Positions 10,440 through 22,051 of a stretch of DNA of 64,000 bases are shown here, piece by piece. The DNA lies in contig JAQFVV010012476.1 in the NCBI GenBank assembly GCA_028023455.1, positions 2,651,820 to 2,715,819 on the forward strand, written 5' to 3'. The notes below the pieces were generated by a model that saw only the letters and a program-made list of their open reading frames with translations, did not search any database and was not told where the DNA came from. Source of the DNA: Epiperipatus broadwayi (taxonomy: Eukaryota; Onychophora; Udeonychophora; Euonychophora; Peripatidae). Position 1 is the stretch's first letter; each line of letters opens with the position of its first letter. Both the position numbers and the translations under genes were made by a program.

Positions 10440-13400
10440 AGATCATAGGTAGGGTAGAAAGGTCAATTATGAAAAAATTTTAAATTTTAAGTTATATTTA
10501 AGTGATATAAAAGTAATAATAGATTTGTAATACAATTTTAAGCTAAAATACCTAACAGATAACAGTATAATAAAGTATTTTAAAAAGTAAACGGTTAAAT
10601 AAAGTTTTAATATCATTGCTTATGGTTGTGAAAGCTGGCCATACAAAATAACACAGCTATAGACAGTTAAAATTATAGTAATGATTAGAATATAATATTT
10701 TCAGAATTAATAGTTTAAATAAATGAAAGATAATATTATAATTAGTCAAAATTAATAGGGTATATTTTTATTAATAAACTTCGGGATGGTGAGAATTATA
10801 TTTGGTCCTATAAGTTTCAATTTATTTTTCAAAAATTAGAAAATACATTAGTTTTGGTAATTTAAACCGAGACATAAATAAAAGATTATTTTTGTAGAGT
10901 GAATAGACACGTGATCGTATATTACATGCTTTCACGCACACACACACTGGGTAAATAATAATAAAGTTTGTGAATTTAAAACTAGATATAATTGTCATCT
11001 ATCATTAAAATTAAAGTTAAAAATATTATAGATTGTCCTAATAATTATTTTAAAGATCAAATGATAATTTTATCAAACTATGATTAACTTTAATAATATT
11101 AAGTTAAAGTAATATTCCAGACATTACGTCATAAATATTTATTTAAAAAGTACAAATTATCATCCAAAATAGAATGACTAATATTGTTCGCGCTAAAAAC
11201 AAATATTGACCAATCAACAGATTTAAATTGGCAAGAAAAAAAAGCTAAGATAGACAGAAGCGGGAGATGGAATGTGAAAGTTGAAGAGGAAGGTAACCTT
11301 TTTGAATTGCTTGTAACATCGAAGCTGAAAAAAGTAATATAAATTTATAAATTAATAATTATTCTAAAGTTAGTCTTGAACAGATAATATAATTTTGTAT
11401 CCAGAAAGATGATTTGCTAATTTCTACGTGATCTTACCAGTGGATTTAATCAAATTTGACCATTCAGCCTACAATAAAATGGAAATACCAAGAATAATAA
11501 TTGAAATAATTATTGAAAGAAAAATGAGTGAAAATTGTATAAGTTTTGTATTATTTGTGCTCAACCAGAAATTAAATCTTATAACTTGGAAAAATACAAA
11601 GAAGATGCTGTGTGAAAATATAAGAAAGAAACTATTTGCTATCGAGAGAATCCTATGACGAACATTTGTTTTATAAGTATTTAAAGCTAAGTCATATTTC
11701 TCTATGAGAAAAATCATAATAAGCGTTCAAGTATATAGAAAAAGAATGAGGAAGAAAAGTATGTTATATTAAAGGAAAACATTATTTAAAAATGTAGTTT
11801 CTAAATTAAAAAAAATAGAAGAAAAGCCATAGTCCTGTATAAAGTGCTATATGAACTTACTAAGAGGAACCTAACATTTATACCTTATCATAGAAAAAAG
11901 GAAAAGATATTAAATGGAAAGAATGTTATTTTAAACAGATATAATTAATCACTAAAATGAGGAAAATGGATCCATGGAAATAAAGAAAAATTTATTGAAT
12001 TTTTAAAAAATAAAGTACAAGATGCATCGAAGAAAACCAAGCGCGCGGGGGAAAAAGCTAGCAGACTATGTAAAGGAGATCTCACGAATAAGTGGAAAAA
12101 TATGAAGAAAATTAAGGATCATCGTCCAAGAAGAATTAATAAACAGAATTAAAAGTTTAAATTAGAACATTAAGTGACTGAAGAAAATAAAATATAATTT
12201 TTTTTATTTAGCTTTGCAAGGAACGATTTTCCAAGCGAGTCCAACAAAGCTGTATCGTAAATATAGTTTTAATTATTTTTTTTTATTGTATTTAAAGTGT
12301 AAAATTTGAATTAGCTTAGGGAAACATATAAACATAAATTTTATAATAATTATATTTAAATATACGAGCTAATGGAATGAGAGAAATATTAGTATAAATA
12401 AAAATGGGTGTATGGAAAATTTTAAATACCTACTAGAAGTCCTGGAATGGAGAAGTTTACAAATACGATCCAGAGGATAGAGATCGTTGGTAATTTTAAT
12501 ATTATTGGTAATATGTAATATATATTTTTTTTTTTATAGGTCATCTATTAATGAATGAAGTATGAAAGATGTTAAAAGTTATAAGTACACATTTATCCAA
12601 CATCAAACATATATTTAAGAGAGTAGTAAAATTTTAAAATGTGCATGCAATAAATAATCTAAAAATGATTAATAATAAGTAGCATATTAATTATGTGATT
12701 CTTTTGAGTTTTATATTGAAAATATTCAAATAGTTTAGAACAGTAGAGATAGAAATATACGAGAAGTATAGTAAAGAATTTTCTTAAGAATAGCTGTATA
12801 GTTAAATAAAAATGAATTTTATTATTATTAGCAAGGTAGACAGAGAATTTGTCGATGTAATGAAGAGATGAATCTGAAGAAATCAATCAGATAGTGACTT
12901 GGGAGTACTGATGTCAAAGGAAACCAAGAGGATGTTTTATTAAACTATAAGGAATGAAATATGTGGATCATAATTATTTGTGTGACTTCAGTATAGATAA
13001 CTTCGCCCTATAACTGAGCACATATATTCTGGACAGTGTTTTTACATATCTTTGAAACTTTCTGATGTGATGAAGCTGAAGAAATAGCTTTAGCATCCTT
13101 CCAATACTAGAGGCAGATAGACAGATAAAAGTCACTCCTCTATGGCGTCCTTAAATTCACTGTGCCATGATTGTCAAAGTTTTATAAAGGATAATATCTT
13201 GTTTATTTTGATCCAACATCTATATCTTCGCTATCTTGATTTCATGAAAATACATCGTCAGGGAGATAATTTTATAGAAATGATACATAAGATAGAAAGT
13301 AAGTTAGATAGTAGTTATGTAAGAATAGTTATTTACTAGAGTAAAGTAGAATTGTATAAGTCCAAAGTGAAAGTATAAGTATTATAAAAGATGAAGAATC

Positions 13401-14112
13401 ATATGATATAATTTTAAAGCCAATTGCTAAACTGATATAATTTTAAAGGAAAAACCTTAGAATTAAGTTTTAAAACAATAATAAGATTTTAAAATATTGT
13501 ACGTGAGATTTTAGTAAAAGAGATTGCATGTTTATTTGGAAAATGAGTTAAAGAAATGTATAACAAAATGTGTATTTGTACATAGTGTGGGGATAATGTT
13601 AATTGCTATATAAAGTTAAGGATGGGATCAAAATTTTATCAGTAATTATATTATGATTGATAATAAAAGGAACATGAAAATATCATAAGGATTAAATTCT
13701 GTAGGATTCCATACTAACAAAAATAAGTATAATTTTGTAATTTTTGTATAATTTTACATAACAGTAAAGATCTTATAGAAATATAATTTTGAAATTATAA
13801 GGACATAATGTCAATAGAAAAGTTTAATGGATAGAAATTTTGTGTATTCAGCTAAGCTCAAAACATGTATCCAATAATAATAATATTGTAAAATACTTTT
13901 GTAATTATTAATGGTAAAAGGGTAAAATAAAATTCGATAATAATAATGTTAAGACATCAACGGGTATAAATAAAAGTTTGTGATAAGTAAATAGGGATAT
14001 CCGCTGTAAATAATGTACAAATTGTTACTTGTTATAATGTTAATAAAATGTTATAAAATTTTATTAGGAAGCTTTGTGTCTTGGTTGTTGTTTTTCCTAC
14101 ACATGAAATGCA
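10440..14112. other. long AT-rich non-coding stretch
   Basis: No gene, RNA gene or familiar repeat is visible. The two open frames near 11428-11717 overlap on opposite strands and are Ile/Lys or Ile/Phe rich, which is typical of chance frames. The 11160-12130 part is purine-rich on the plus strand. Confidence 0.4.
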
Positions 14113-14133
14113 AGATCGGAAGAGCGTCGTGTA
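14113..14133 (+). other. Illumina adapter sequence in the assembly
   Basis: Twenty-one bases beginning agatcggaagagcgtcgtg match exactly the start of the Illumina TruSeq universal (read 2) adapter as generally published. Such a GC-rich run is foreign to its flanks. This is most likely contamination or a mis-join rather than biology. Confidence 0.85.
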
Positions 14134-15010
14134 TAATTAAACATATTTATGATTTAGCACAAGATAAATAAACATTGGAAATTTTAATAATTTATTTTGT
14201 TTTATTTACATAATAAAATGAAAGAAGTATAAGTAGAACAGGTATTGGTCATGGGTTAATTGCCACAATATTTAAGTAAAATATATGCGAACGTTACCAC
14301 ATAACTTTTGATTATCAGATTAATAAATGTTACCACGAAAATATTTAATACATCTAGAAAGAAAAGAAGATTATATTATTTTATTATTGTCATTGTTCTT
14401 ATTAATTAGTTATTCGTTACGTAGTGAACTATGACATAAAATTCCCTTATCATAGTTTACTATGGCAATATGAAATCAGTTTTAATTACAATTTATGAAC
14501 CTGAGATTTAATTATTTATTTACTTATTGATTTATCTATTTGATTTGATATGATTTGATTAATTTAACTCTATTTTATTTAATTAATTTATTTATGTGAG
14601 CTAGAATTTGTTTTAAAAATACTAAGATATGATAAAAGTTTTAAAAGTCGTAGGAATGCTATTAGTCAATTATTTAGGATAGTATTCTTATGCCATTGGG
14701 ATAGTATCTCAATGATCTCTCGTCTTGTTCCTTTGTCATTGCTCCAGGTCTCATGGGAATAATAAAAGATGTTTATGTTGATTCATTTCACAGACATAAC
14801 TGTGTTTATAAAGTTCTGACTAGTGATTATTTTATTTAAATTATAATAACATATTTGATAGACTGAGTTAGATAACCCGGAATTATTATTAATGTTAATT
14901 ATTATTGACCGGAAATAAATAAGTAAAGAAAATCCGGAATAGTTAGTATATTCTTGGCATGTTGTTATTATATATATGGAGCGGGGGAAAGGTTACAATA
15001 TATATATATA
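14134..15010. other. AT-rich non-coding DNA
   Basis: Runs of atttattta-like sequence; no gene seen. Confidence 0.4.
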
Positions 15011-15290
15011 TATATGAATAAAATCTTTCATGTTATTAGTACTGGCAGTGATCTAGTTTATTTTTTTAATCTTTATTAAAAATATATTTTAATAAATATG
15101 CTACTCCATGAGCTAGTGACTAGGGCTGATGGTCGTAATAAAATATATATGTAAAATTTGGATCTTAACAGTACATATCTGCCTACTATATAGATTTTCC
15201 AGGTTCCAATTGCCTGGTGGTGCCCTGTATGGCAGATACATTAAGACTCAACTTCCAATCCACCCCAACCATTATAATATATATATATGT
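15011..15290 (+). repeat. dispersed repeat D, copy 1
   Basis: Homologous to 17420-17680. Shared blocks: tgagctagtgac, ttggatcttaacagta, atctgcctactata and ggtggtgccctgtatggcag. The string ggttcgaatggcc in copy 2 resembles a pol III B box, so a tRNA-derived origin is possible but not shown. Confidence 0.65.
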
Positions 15291-15801
15291 AAAATAAATA
15301 TTAATAAAGGCATAAAACAATAATTGTACATTGTTTGATATAAAATTGAATTACTGTTAGTGTTTTATGTGCATGCTCTAATGCACATACACACATATAT
15401 AACTGTTTTAGATAAATAGGTAATTTAGATAGAAGCAAATTATCTTGTGCACATAGCTGTGAATTGTGAGCACTCCCTATTGTAATGGTATACATATGCA
15501 TTACATTATTTTAAAACTAATATAAAAGGGCAAAATCTCAAATAAAATTTAAAAAAAAAAAAACTAAAAGCCAAAATTAAGAGAGATACGATAATATATA
15601 TATTGTCGCACAGATGGAAAACTTTAAAACTATATTTTTTTAAAAAAAAAAGTATTTGAAAGTATTTTTTTTTTGTAAAAAAGTAAAGATAGAAAGATTA
15701 ATATTTTTCATTTAAAAGCAATGAAAAGAAAAATGTTAATTTGATTCAATATTAAAAAAAATCATGTTTTAATCTTAAAATGGAAATGATTATTTTATTA
15801 A
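15291..15801. other. AT-rich non-coding DNA
   Basis: Homopolymer runs of A and T; no gene seen. Confidence 0.4.
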
Positions 15802-16008
15802 TTAAATATAAATCAAACTGGCCCTTGAGGCACTTAAATAATAAAGGTCAGATAAGAGAAAGAAATTAAAGATTGACCAATGGAAGCACCAAGCCACAGC
15901 ACAGACCAAAAAAGAGACTCTAGGATTAGTGATGACTTGCTCGATAGATCCAGAAAAATGCTGATAAGAGGCTAATAAAAATATAAAAGCCAAAATAAAA
16001 GAATTCAT
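15802..16008 (-). CDS. possible small secreted protein or signal-peptide exon
   Basis: The minus-strand frame from the ATG at 16008 begins MNSFILAFIFLLASYQHFSG, which has the charge-poor start, hydrophobic core and small-residue end of a signal peptide. It runs 68 codons to a stop at 15802. The frame is open further upstream (to 16158), but the internal Met gives the better secretion start. The remainder (IEQVITNPRVSFLVCAVAWC and on) is hydrophobic with only a few cysteines and matches no family I know. Base composition is less AT-biased than the neighbours. A chance frame or an unspliced exon with intron read-through is equally possible. Confidence 0.25.
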   Translation of the reverse strand: MNSFILAFIFLLASYQHFSGSIEQVITNPRVSFLVCAVAWCFHWSIFNFFLLSDLYYLSASRASLIYI

Positions 16009-16484
16009 AGTTGTTGTTGTCTTAGAGCTGACTTTGAATCTACATATGAACTGTAGCTGTATTGCAGACTTCATGATATAGGAGTCTGCAATAGATTTAA
16101 TTTCTTGACAACCAGCTGAGACCTCCCTATGACAGTTATGGACCAAAAGGAATGGCAAGTAGTGGCTTTGTTCTAAAAAAAGACAAACAATCTACTTAAG
16201 TGATCACGAAGATGGACCTCTAAATCTGCAGAATCCGTAAAGTATAAACTCTTACCAATTGAACTTTCTTTTAAATAAATATATCTTCAATAAGTAATCA
16301 ATCCATAAAAAAAAAAATAATATAAATAAATGGACTCTTATCTGACCAAGAATAAAACTCTACATCAATTATTAATATTTATTTTTTTATAAGTTTGCTA
16401 TTTCAATCATTTCCATTTTTATTTATTTATTTATGTTTGTATTTAACTAGGTTATTTATTTCTATCTGTTAACTAAAATGTATT

Positions 16485-17290
16485 AAATTTAAGTTGGGTG
16501 TAGATACCTGCATAGGTTCATTAACATTTAGTTATTTTTTTTTTTGATTTTCATATGATTAAAATATATATATATCGGTAAATATGACGCTTCATGCTGA
16601 GTGTCCAAACGTATTTATTCGTATATTTTTTAAGTTATTGTTGTCAATGCGGCACCTTATAATGAGTGCCATTGGGTTTACTTTATTGTAAATTTCCCTC
16701 AGCAATTCTCAATTAATAACTTTATATTTTAATCATTTATGTTTATTTTGAAGGGGTTTAATTTCAGGCTATTTGTCTCATAGTTAGGTTGATGCTGGTG
16801 GAGGGATATATGGGTGTTTATATCAATGTAATGTGAAGCATGTTTAGCATACAGGGCAATGTGCCCAACTGAATGCATGACCCAAAGGCATAGTCATTGC
16901 ATTGCAATGTACTCAGATGTATTTCCTGTGACATTGACCCCTTTTAAAAAAGCTCTATGGATAGGGACTATAAGTCGGCAGATAGACTGCTCTCCCCCAA
17001 ATGTAGCATTTCTCTTAAAAATTATATACATGATTTCTTCACCAGACAGACACACATTCCTGTACTGGACGAGGATCATGTCCTTCAAATAATATCATGA
17101 TGTCAGATGCACATTCCTGTCAGCTTGGTTTTATGCTAGAATCTTTGTATTGCATTGGTTGCATCTGTATATCTGGAAGCAGGCATTGGTTTCACTATGA
17201 ACTTTTAGTCTGAGATTGAATGATTGTTTTAAAATGTTTTTAACTGAGAAATCTATGTAGCCTATCTATATTCAACCTTCTAAAGTAAAA
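16485..17290 (+). repeat. dispersed repeat C, copy 2
   Basis: The second copy of the element at 9713-10320. The first 50 bases match 9713-9765, then about 200 unmatched bases (16540-16745) interrupt it before homology resumes at gaaggggtttaatttcaggc. Open frames across it on both strands (16859-17092) are not supported by conservation in copy 1. Confidence 0.65.
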
Positions 17291-17419
17291 ATATTATTAA
17301 AATGTCCATCTGTGCAGACTGTTTAAAATAATAATTTAAATTTAAAAATTAATATTCAAATCTAAATAAGATAAATTTTATTCCTCAATTTTTAAATATG
17401 TATACATGCGTTAATAAAT

Positions 17420-17680
17420 GTTTTTTGTGTGTTATTACTGGCAGTATTGAAAATATATTTTTAAGAAGATTTATATTAAATCTCTGCATCTCCTTGAGCT
17501 AGTGACAAGAGCTGACAGTCAATATAAAATAAAGTTGGATCTTAACAGTAAATATCTGCCTACTATATAAATTTTCCAGGTTCGAATGGCCTGGTGGTGC
17601 CCTGTATGGCAGATACAGTAAGACTCTAACTATCCTTTTCATCCCCGACCGTTATACTATCAATATATATTTTAAAAACA
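17420..17680 (+). repeat. dispersed repeat D, copy 2
   Basis: Matches 15011-15290, with the same block order and a diverged AT-rich spacer. Confidence 0.65.
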
Positions 17681-17995
17681 TGGGTGGCCACCCATATTTA
17701 AAGCTCACTATAAAATAAACCAACATTCATTGATAGTGATGTTAATGAAATATGATTTTACTAAACTGCCAGATCGTTAAATTAGCTTATTACTAGTGAA
17801 GATAGTTTTTCCTTCCATCTAAATTACATATATACCTAAAACACTTATTTATTAAGGCAGATGATTAAAATAATATACTTCCTCTTCTCTGGGGTTGATT
17901 ATTTAAATCTTTACTACTAATAAACTGATTTAAAAGTCTGGTAGTTTAATAACATCACACTCTATTAATAGCAAGGTTAATGAATGTCAGTTTAT

Positions 17996-18720
17996 TTAAA
18001 AGTAAGCTTTGAAATACCAAGCACTCTTATACTTGGAGCCTAATTGTAAATATAGAGGATTTGAACTCAGATTTTCAAGCCCCTTCACTATCAACAATAC
18101 ACCTGACCACACACATGCAGAAAAGATAAATAATCACCAATATACGTATTTTGTGCTAAACCAGTACTCATCAATTGCTCCAGACTACCATCTCCCATAC
18201 ATATATATAATCAGTGCTCAGTTTATATTAAGATAGCAAATTCTCACACTTTAATGGATAGGCTTCAACCCCACTCCAACCTTTCAACCATCCATACCAT
18301 TGAAAATCTGATGATAGAATTCCCAAATCATGTTAGGGTCAGAGTGACATGAGGTAGACATGGGCATGACAACAATATTGGCATTAGCATAGGATTTGGG
18401 AATTCTATCATCAAATTTTCAATTGTATGGATGGCTGAAAAGTTGGAGGTTGGAGTTGGTTGAAGCCTGTCCATTAAAGTGTAAGGATTTGCTATCTTAA
18501 TATAGAGTGAGCACTGATTATATATATATGTATGATAGATGATAGTCTGGACCAACTGATGAGTGCTAGTTTAGCACAAAATACGATTATTCGTGATTAC
18601 TTATCTTCTCTGCATGTGTGTGGTCATTTGTATCAGTAGTATTAGTTAGTGTTGTTAGTGAAGAGACTTAAATATCTGAGTTCAAATCCCCTATATTTAA
18701 AAGTAAGCTCTAAATTCAAA
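17996..18720. repeat. family B full inverted pair (palindrome)
   Basis: The left arm (about 18009-18352, minus-oriented) and right arm (about 18364-18715, plus-oriented) are reverse complements over roughly 300 bases, meeting at a short centre near 18355. Each arm carries one hammerhead-derived segment: 18132-18186 minus (core TTGATGA, AAAA) and 18544-18597 plus (CTGATGA, AAAA). Each outer end has the B-box-like gttcaaatcccc element or its complement. Both cores are damaged at G12. Confidence 0.8.
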
Positions 18721-18794
18721 TGATTACAAATGATTGGCCTTGTATTTAAAATATTTATTGAAGGGAAGGACTCACAAACTTGCTTCCATCTAAA

Positions 18795-18827
18795 CTATAT
18801 ATATATATATATATATATATGGGGGGG
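18795..18827. repeat. AT microsatellite followed by poly-G
   Basis: About 26 bases of alternating AT then seven G. Confidence 0.9.
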
Positions 18828-19199
18828 TGTACTACTAGCTGTACCCACAGTTTCATTTGCATTATTAGATTTAAAATGTACTGTAGTTGAAAATTAATAT
18901 ATTTAAATAATATTTCATAAAATTATAATGCATAAAATATCAACAGCAGGTAAAAATAATTATTGTAATGAATTTTTATAAATAATGTAAGTCATTTTTA
19001 ATTACTGTTGATAACTAATGTATTGTTATTTAATGTAAATATTCTGTAAATATATTTTAATTCTCAATTATATTACATTGTTTTATTTTACTTAAGCATG
19101 CAAAATTGTCTTGTGGCTTTTCATGCATTAGGAGAGATAATAAAAATAAAAAAGTACAATGCAATTGATTATTAAAATATATTCCTAATTTATATTTAT
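18828..19199. other. AT-rich non-coding DNA
   Basis: Nothing recognisable. Confidence 0.4.
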
Positions 19200-19475
19200 A
19201 AGTTAGAGGTTGAAGTGAATTGAAACCTGTCCATTAAAATATGAAGATTTGCTATCTTAATTTAAACTGAGCCTGATTATATGTGTGTGGGGGGGGGGGG
19301 ATGATGATCTGGACTAACTGATGAGTGCTAGTTCAGTATGAAATACATATATTGGTGATTATTTTCTTTCCTACATGTGTGGTAATGTGTATCAGTGGTA
19401 GGAGATGGTGTGAATAGTTGAAGGGTGCTTGAAAGTCTGTGTTCAAATCCCCTAAATTTACAATTAAGTTCCAGG
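19200..19475 (+). repeat. family B copy with intact hammerhead core
   Basis: Starts near ttagaggttgaagtgaattg, passes a poly-G run at 19290-19300, carries the hammerhead at 19306-19360 and ends with gttcaaatcccc near 19441-19452. Confidence 0.75.
19306..19360 (+). ncRNA. type I hammerhead ribozyme, family B (best copy)
   Basis: All helices pair in this copy. Outer helix I is GATC (19306-19309) with GATT (19357-19360). Inner helix I is ACTAA (19313-19317) with TTGGT (19352-19356). The core is CTGATGA (19318-19324). Helix II is GTGC (19325-19328) with GTAT (19336-19339) around a 7-nt loop. GAAA lies at 19340-19343. Helix III is ATA/TAT (19343-19350), followed by A at the cleavage position 17. 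The TGG bulge in helix I could make the loop contacts typical of natural hammerheads. Activity is untested. Confidence 0.8.
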
Positions 19476-20054
19476 TATATGATAAATGCCTGTATTTCAA
19501 ATATTTATAAGGGAATTATATTCTGAGCAGTAGACATTTTTTTAATGTTTTATTATCTGTATTCCATTTTTGATTTTTAATGTACTGATTACCAAATAAA
19601 AATTTTCCTAATTTTCTCCATTTCTCTAGCAGTCCCATCTTCATTATTAGAAATTTTGATATTTACATATTCCAATTTCAAACTTTAACTGTACTCCCAT
19701 ATTAGCAGGAAATTTGATAACTGATATATATTTATGTATTCCATTTTGACTTTTGATGTATTGAATACCAAATAGAATTTTTACTTGTTAATTCTCTCCA
19801 TTTCTCTAGTTGTCTACTTGCATTAGCAGAAAATCTGATGTTTATATAATATTTAGGATAAACTAATTGTCAACAGCAGAATCACAAAAAATATAACTTT
19901 TATTAAATAAAATAAACAATAATTTTAAAATAAATTATTTTATATTTCTCAAGTAATAATTTTTAAAATGACTATAAAATTTTAATGTTGTCATAATATA
20001 TGTAAATAAATCGATAAATGTTCAAATTAAACGTAGTTTAAAAATAAATAGAGA
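19476..20054. other. AT-rich non-coding DNA
   Basis: A weak internal duplication is visible (tccatttttgatttttaatgtact near 19562 and a similar segment near 19740, each followed by tttctctag). No gene. Confidence 0.4.
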
Positions 20055-20190
20055 CATGTATAATTGTATACATCTTAAAACTTACCTCATATGGAAATAA
20101 ATTCATAAGAAATTAATTAATCGTATAGATCTTAAAACTTAGATTATACGGAAATAAATTCCTAAAACATTAATAATTGTATAATAAATT
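20055..20190 (+). repeat. short imperfect tandem duplication
   Basis: The block atcttaaaactta followed by a tatggaaataaattc-like segment occurs twice, about 60-65 bp apart, with a partial third piece. Confidence 0.6.
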
Positions 20191-20562
20191 CCTAAATGTA
20201 TTTGTGCCATAGCAGACACTAAATCTAATTACTCCAGAAAAGATAAGATAAAACAAAAGAAGAGGGGGATATAACAAGTGAAAGAAAAAGGACTGTGGGC
20301 TTTTTCTGTGATAGCTTCTACTGTCAGTGCATCTATGAGTTGAAGAGCAGCGAAGATAATCATCAGAGAACTTCATCCCTAGGATCTTGGCTTCTCTGGG
20401 CCAACAAGCTAATTAGGACTCATAGCAAACTGTCTCGGTCTTATTATTATTTTGAATGCCTCAAGAGGCTCTTTTATAAAAATTATAGATGTTAATGAAG
20501 ATAAAGTGAATAATAGTTTAGCTAAACTGCATAAACCTGTTGTATTCGTTTGTTGAGAAATA
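20191..20562. other. non-coding DNA
   Basis: Two overlapping open frames (20170-20376 minus, 20295-20495 plus) have mixed composition but no recognisable domain. Nothing else is seen. Confidence 0.35.
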
Positions 20563-20574
20563 AATAGCGATGTT

Positions 20575-20680
20575 GTCAAGCGTTGTTAGCCGAGAGGTCA
20601 TCGCAACCGCCTTGCAAGCAAGTAGTTGGTTGCAGACGGTTGTGGGTTCGCGTCCCGGCCGATGCTATGATATATGAAAA
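20575..20680 (+). mobile_element. tRNA-derived SINE with 12-bp target duplication
   Basis: Flanked by perfect repeats aatagcgatgtt at 20563-20574 and 20681-20692. The body has an A-box match (tagccgagaggt) and a B-box match (gggttcgcgtccc) with a long variable region, as in class II (Leu or Ser) tRNAs, and ends in an A-rich tail. It is a retroposed tRNA-like element rather than a working tRNA gene: acceptor ends do not pair convincingly and the family is dispersed. Confidence 0.85.
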
Positions 20681-20734
20681 AATAGCGATGTTACAAAAGA
20701 CAATTTACTCCAGAAGTTTTCTCTTATTTTATTT

Positions 20735-20880
20735 GAAAAGAAAAATAATTAATTAAAGTTAAATAATTATAATGGAAATAATTATAATTGAAAACAAGTG
20801 GTGAGGATTTATTTTTATTAAAGATAAAAATAACTAATTAAAGTTAAATAATTATAATAGAAATAATTATAATTCTAAAC
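20735..20880 (+). repeat. imperfect tandem duplication, about 90 bp
   Basis: The segment aattaaagttaaataattat, followed by a matching ggaaataattataatt or agaaataattataatt piece, is present twice. Confidence 0.7.
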
Positions 20881-21720
20881 ATAGCCGCAGAGATTAAAAC
20901 TTAAGAACAATCAAAAACAGGGTTTTTGAAAACATGCGATAAAGAATTTGGATAGATGTAGCAGATAAGACTTAACAAAAAAAACAGAGAGGCATATAAA
21001 AACTGCGAATGTAAAAACACTGTGCACTTGTTACAGTTTTGTTTAACAGAAGTTGGATACATATCAAGTTGTTAGAGCTATTTGCGTCACAATTGTTTTA
21101 ACAATTGGTGTTTAGCTGAGTTCCATATATTTATCTATATTGCTTATCCTCATTTGTGTTTATATATCGGATTGTACGTTCTTTTCTATCCCTCTGAAAA
21201 ACTTAGGGGCGAAGGCATTACAAAATCTTTTTTGTTATACAGTAGTTAAATTGTGGAATTAAATTTGCTCAAATGTGGATTGTATATTTATGTTGAAGAT
21301 CAGTCTAGTAATTTTTTAATTGTTAATAAATTATTATTGCTAAATTATACATTTATGTTGCTATCTGTCAAGTTAATTGTATATTTTGTTTTCTGGTCAC
21401 CCGATCCTAGTCAGGAACATAGCAGGTCATATCTTATTTTATCATGTGAGAATATAATTAAATGGAAATGGTAAAAGTTTGTTCAATTTATTTATTTTTT
21501 GCTGTACCCATAGCATTTTAAAATTTGTCTTTTCAAGTGTTAAACATACCTAAACTGAGATCCTAAAAATTTATCAATTTCATAGTAAAAATTTATTAAA
21601 TTCAGTAATATTTGTCTCGCTATATGGTATCATTTTTAATTTTACTTTAACAAAAGATAAATTAAACATATATTTAAACTGAAATCCTAAAAGTTTATCA
21701 AATTCATTATTATAATTGAT
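20881..21720. other. AT-rich non-coding DNA
   Basis: One 73-codon open frame (21253-21474) without recognisable features. No other signal. Confidence 0.35.
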
Positions 21721-21835
21721 AAATATAAGGGATTTGAACTCAGACTTTCAAGCCACATCAAAACAACCACACTATCTCATACTACTGATACACATGATCA
21801 CACACACATGCAGAAAAGATAAATTGTAATTGATC
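21721..21835 (-). repeat. family B fragment
   Basis: Minus-oriented 3' part of family B (ggatttgaactcag, then tgatacacatgatcacacac). It stops before the hammerhead region. Confidence 0.65.
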
Positions 21836-21933
21836 TAAATTGTTATTATTCAAATGAGAAATTAAATATATGGTTACAAACACAATTTAATTAATTTAAA
21901 ATAAATTTACAAAATCAAATTTTATCTTGTTTT

Positions 21934-22037
21934 GTCAAGCGTTGGTGGTCAAGAGGTCATCATGGCTGTCTTACAAGCAGTTGTCTCAGGTTAGCGGGTT
22001 CGCATCCTGGTCGATGCTATGACACATGAAAAAAAAT
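21934..22037 (+). mobile_element. tRNA-derived SINE with 14-bp target duplication
   Basis: Flanked by ttttatcttgtttt (21920-21933) and ttttatcctgtttt (22038-22051), differing at one base. Internal A-box-like and B-box-like (gggttcgcatcctgg) segments and an A-rich tail match the copy at 20575. Confidence 0.85.
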
Positions 22038-22051
22038 TTTTATCCTGTTTT

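Noticed and set aside
11428-11717. Two overlapping frames of 76 and 82 codons on opposite strands
   Set aside because: Composition is dominated by Ile, Lys, Phe and Ser from AT-rich DNA, with no motif and no conservation evidence.
15120-15170. CTGATGG in repeat D as a hammerhead core
   Set aside because: No GAAA in the right place and the second copy reads CTGACAG; no supporting helices.
20575-22037. tRNA genes at the two plus-strand tRNA-like sequences
   Set aside because: Target duplications, A tails, dispersed copies and poor acceptor pairing show retroposed SINEs instead.
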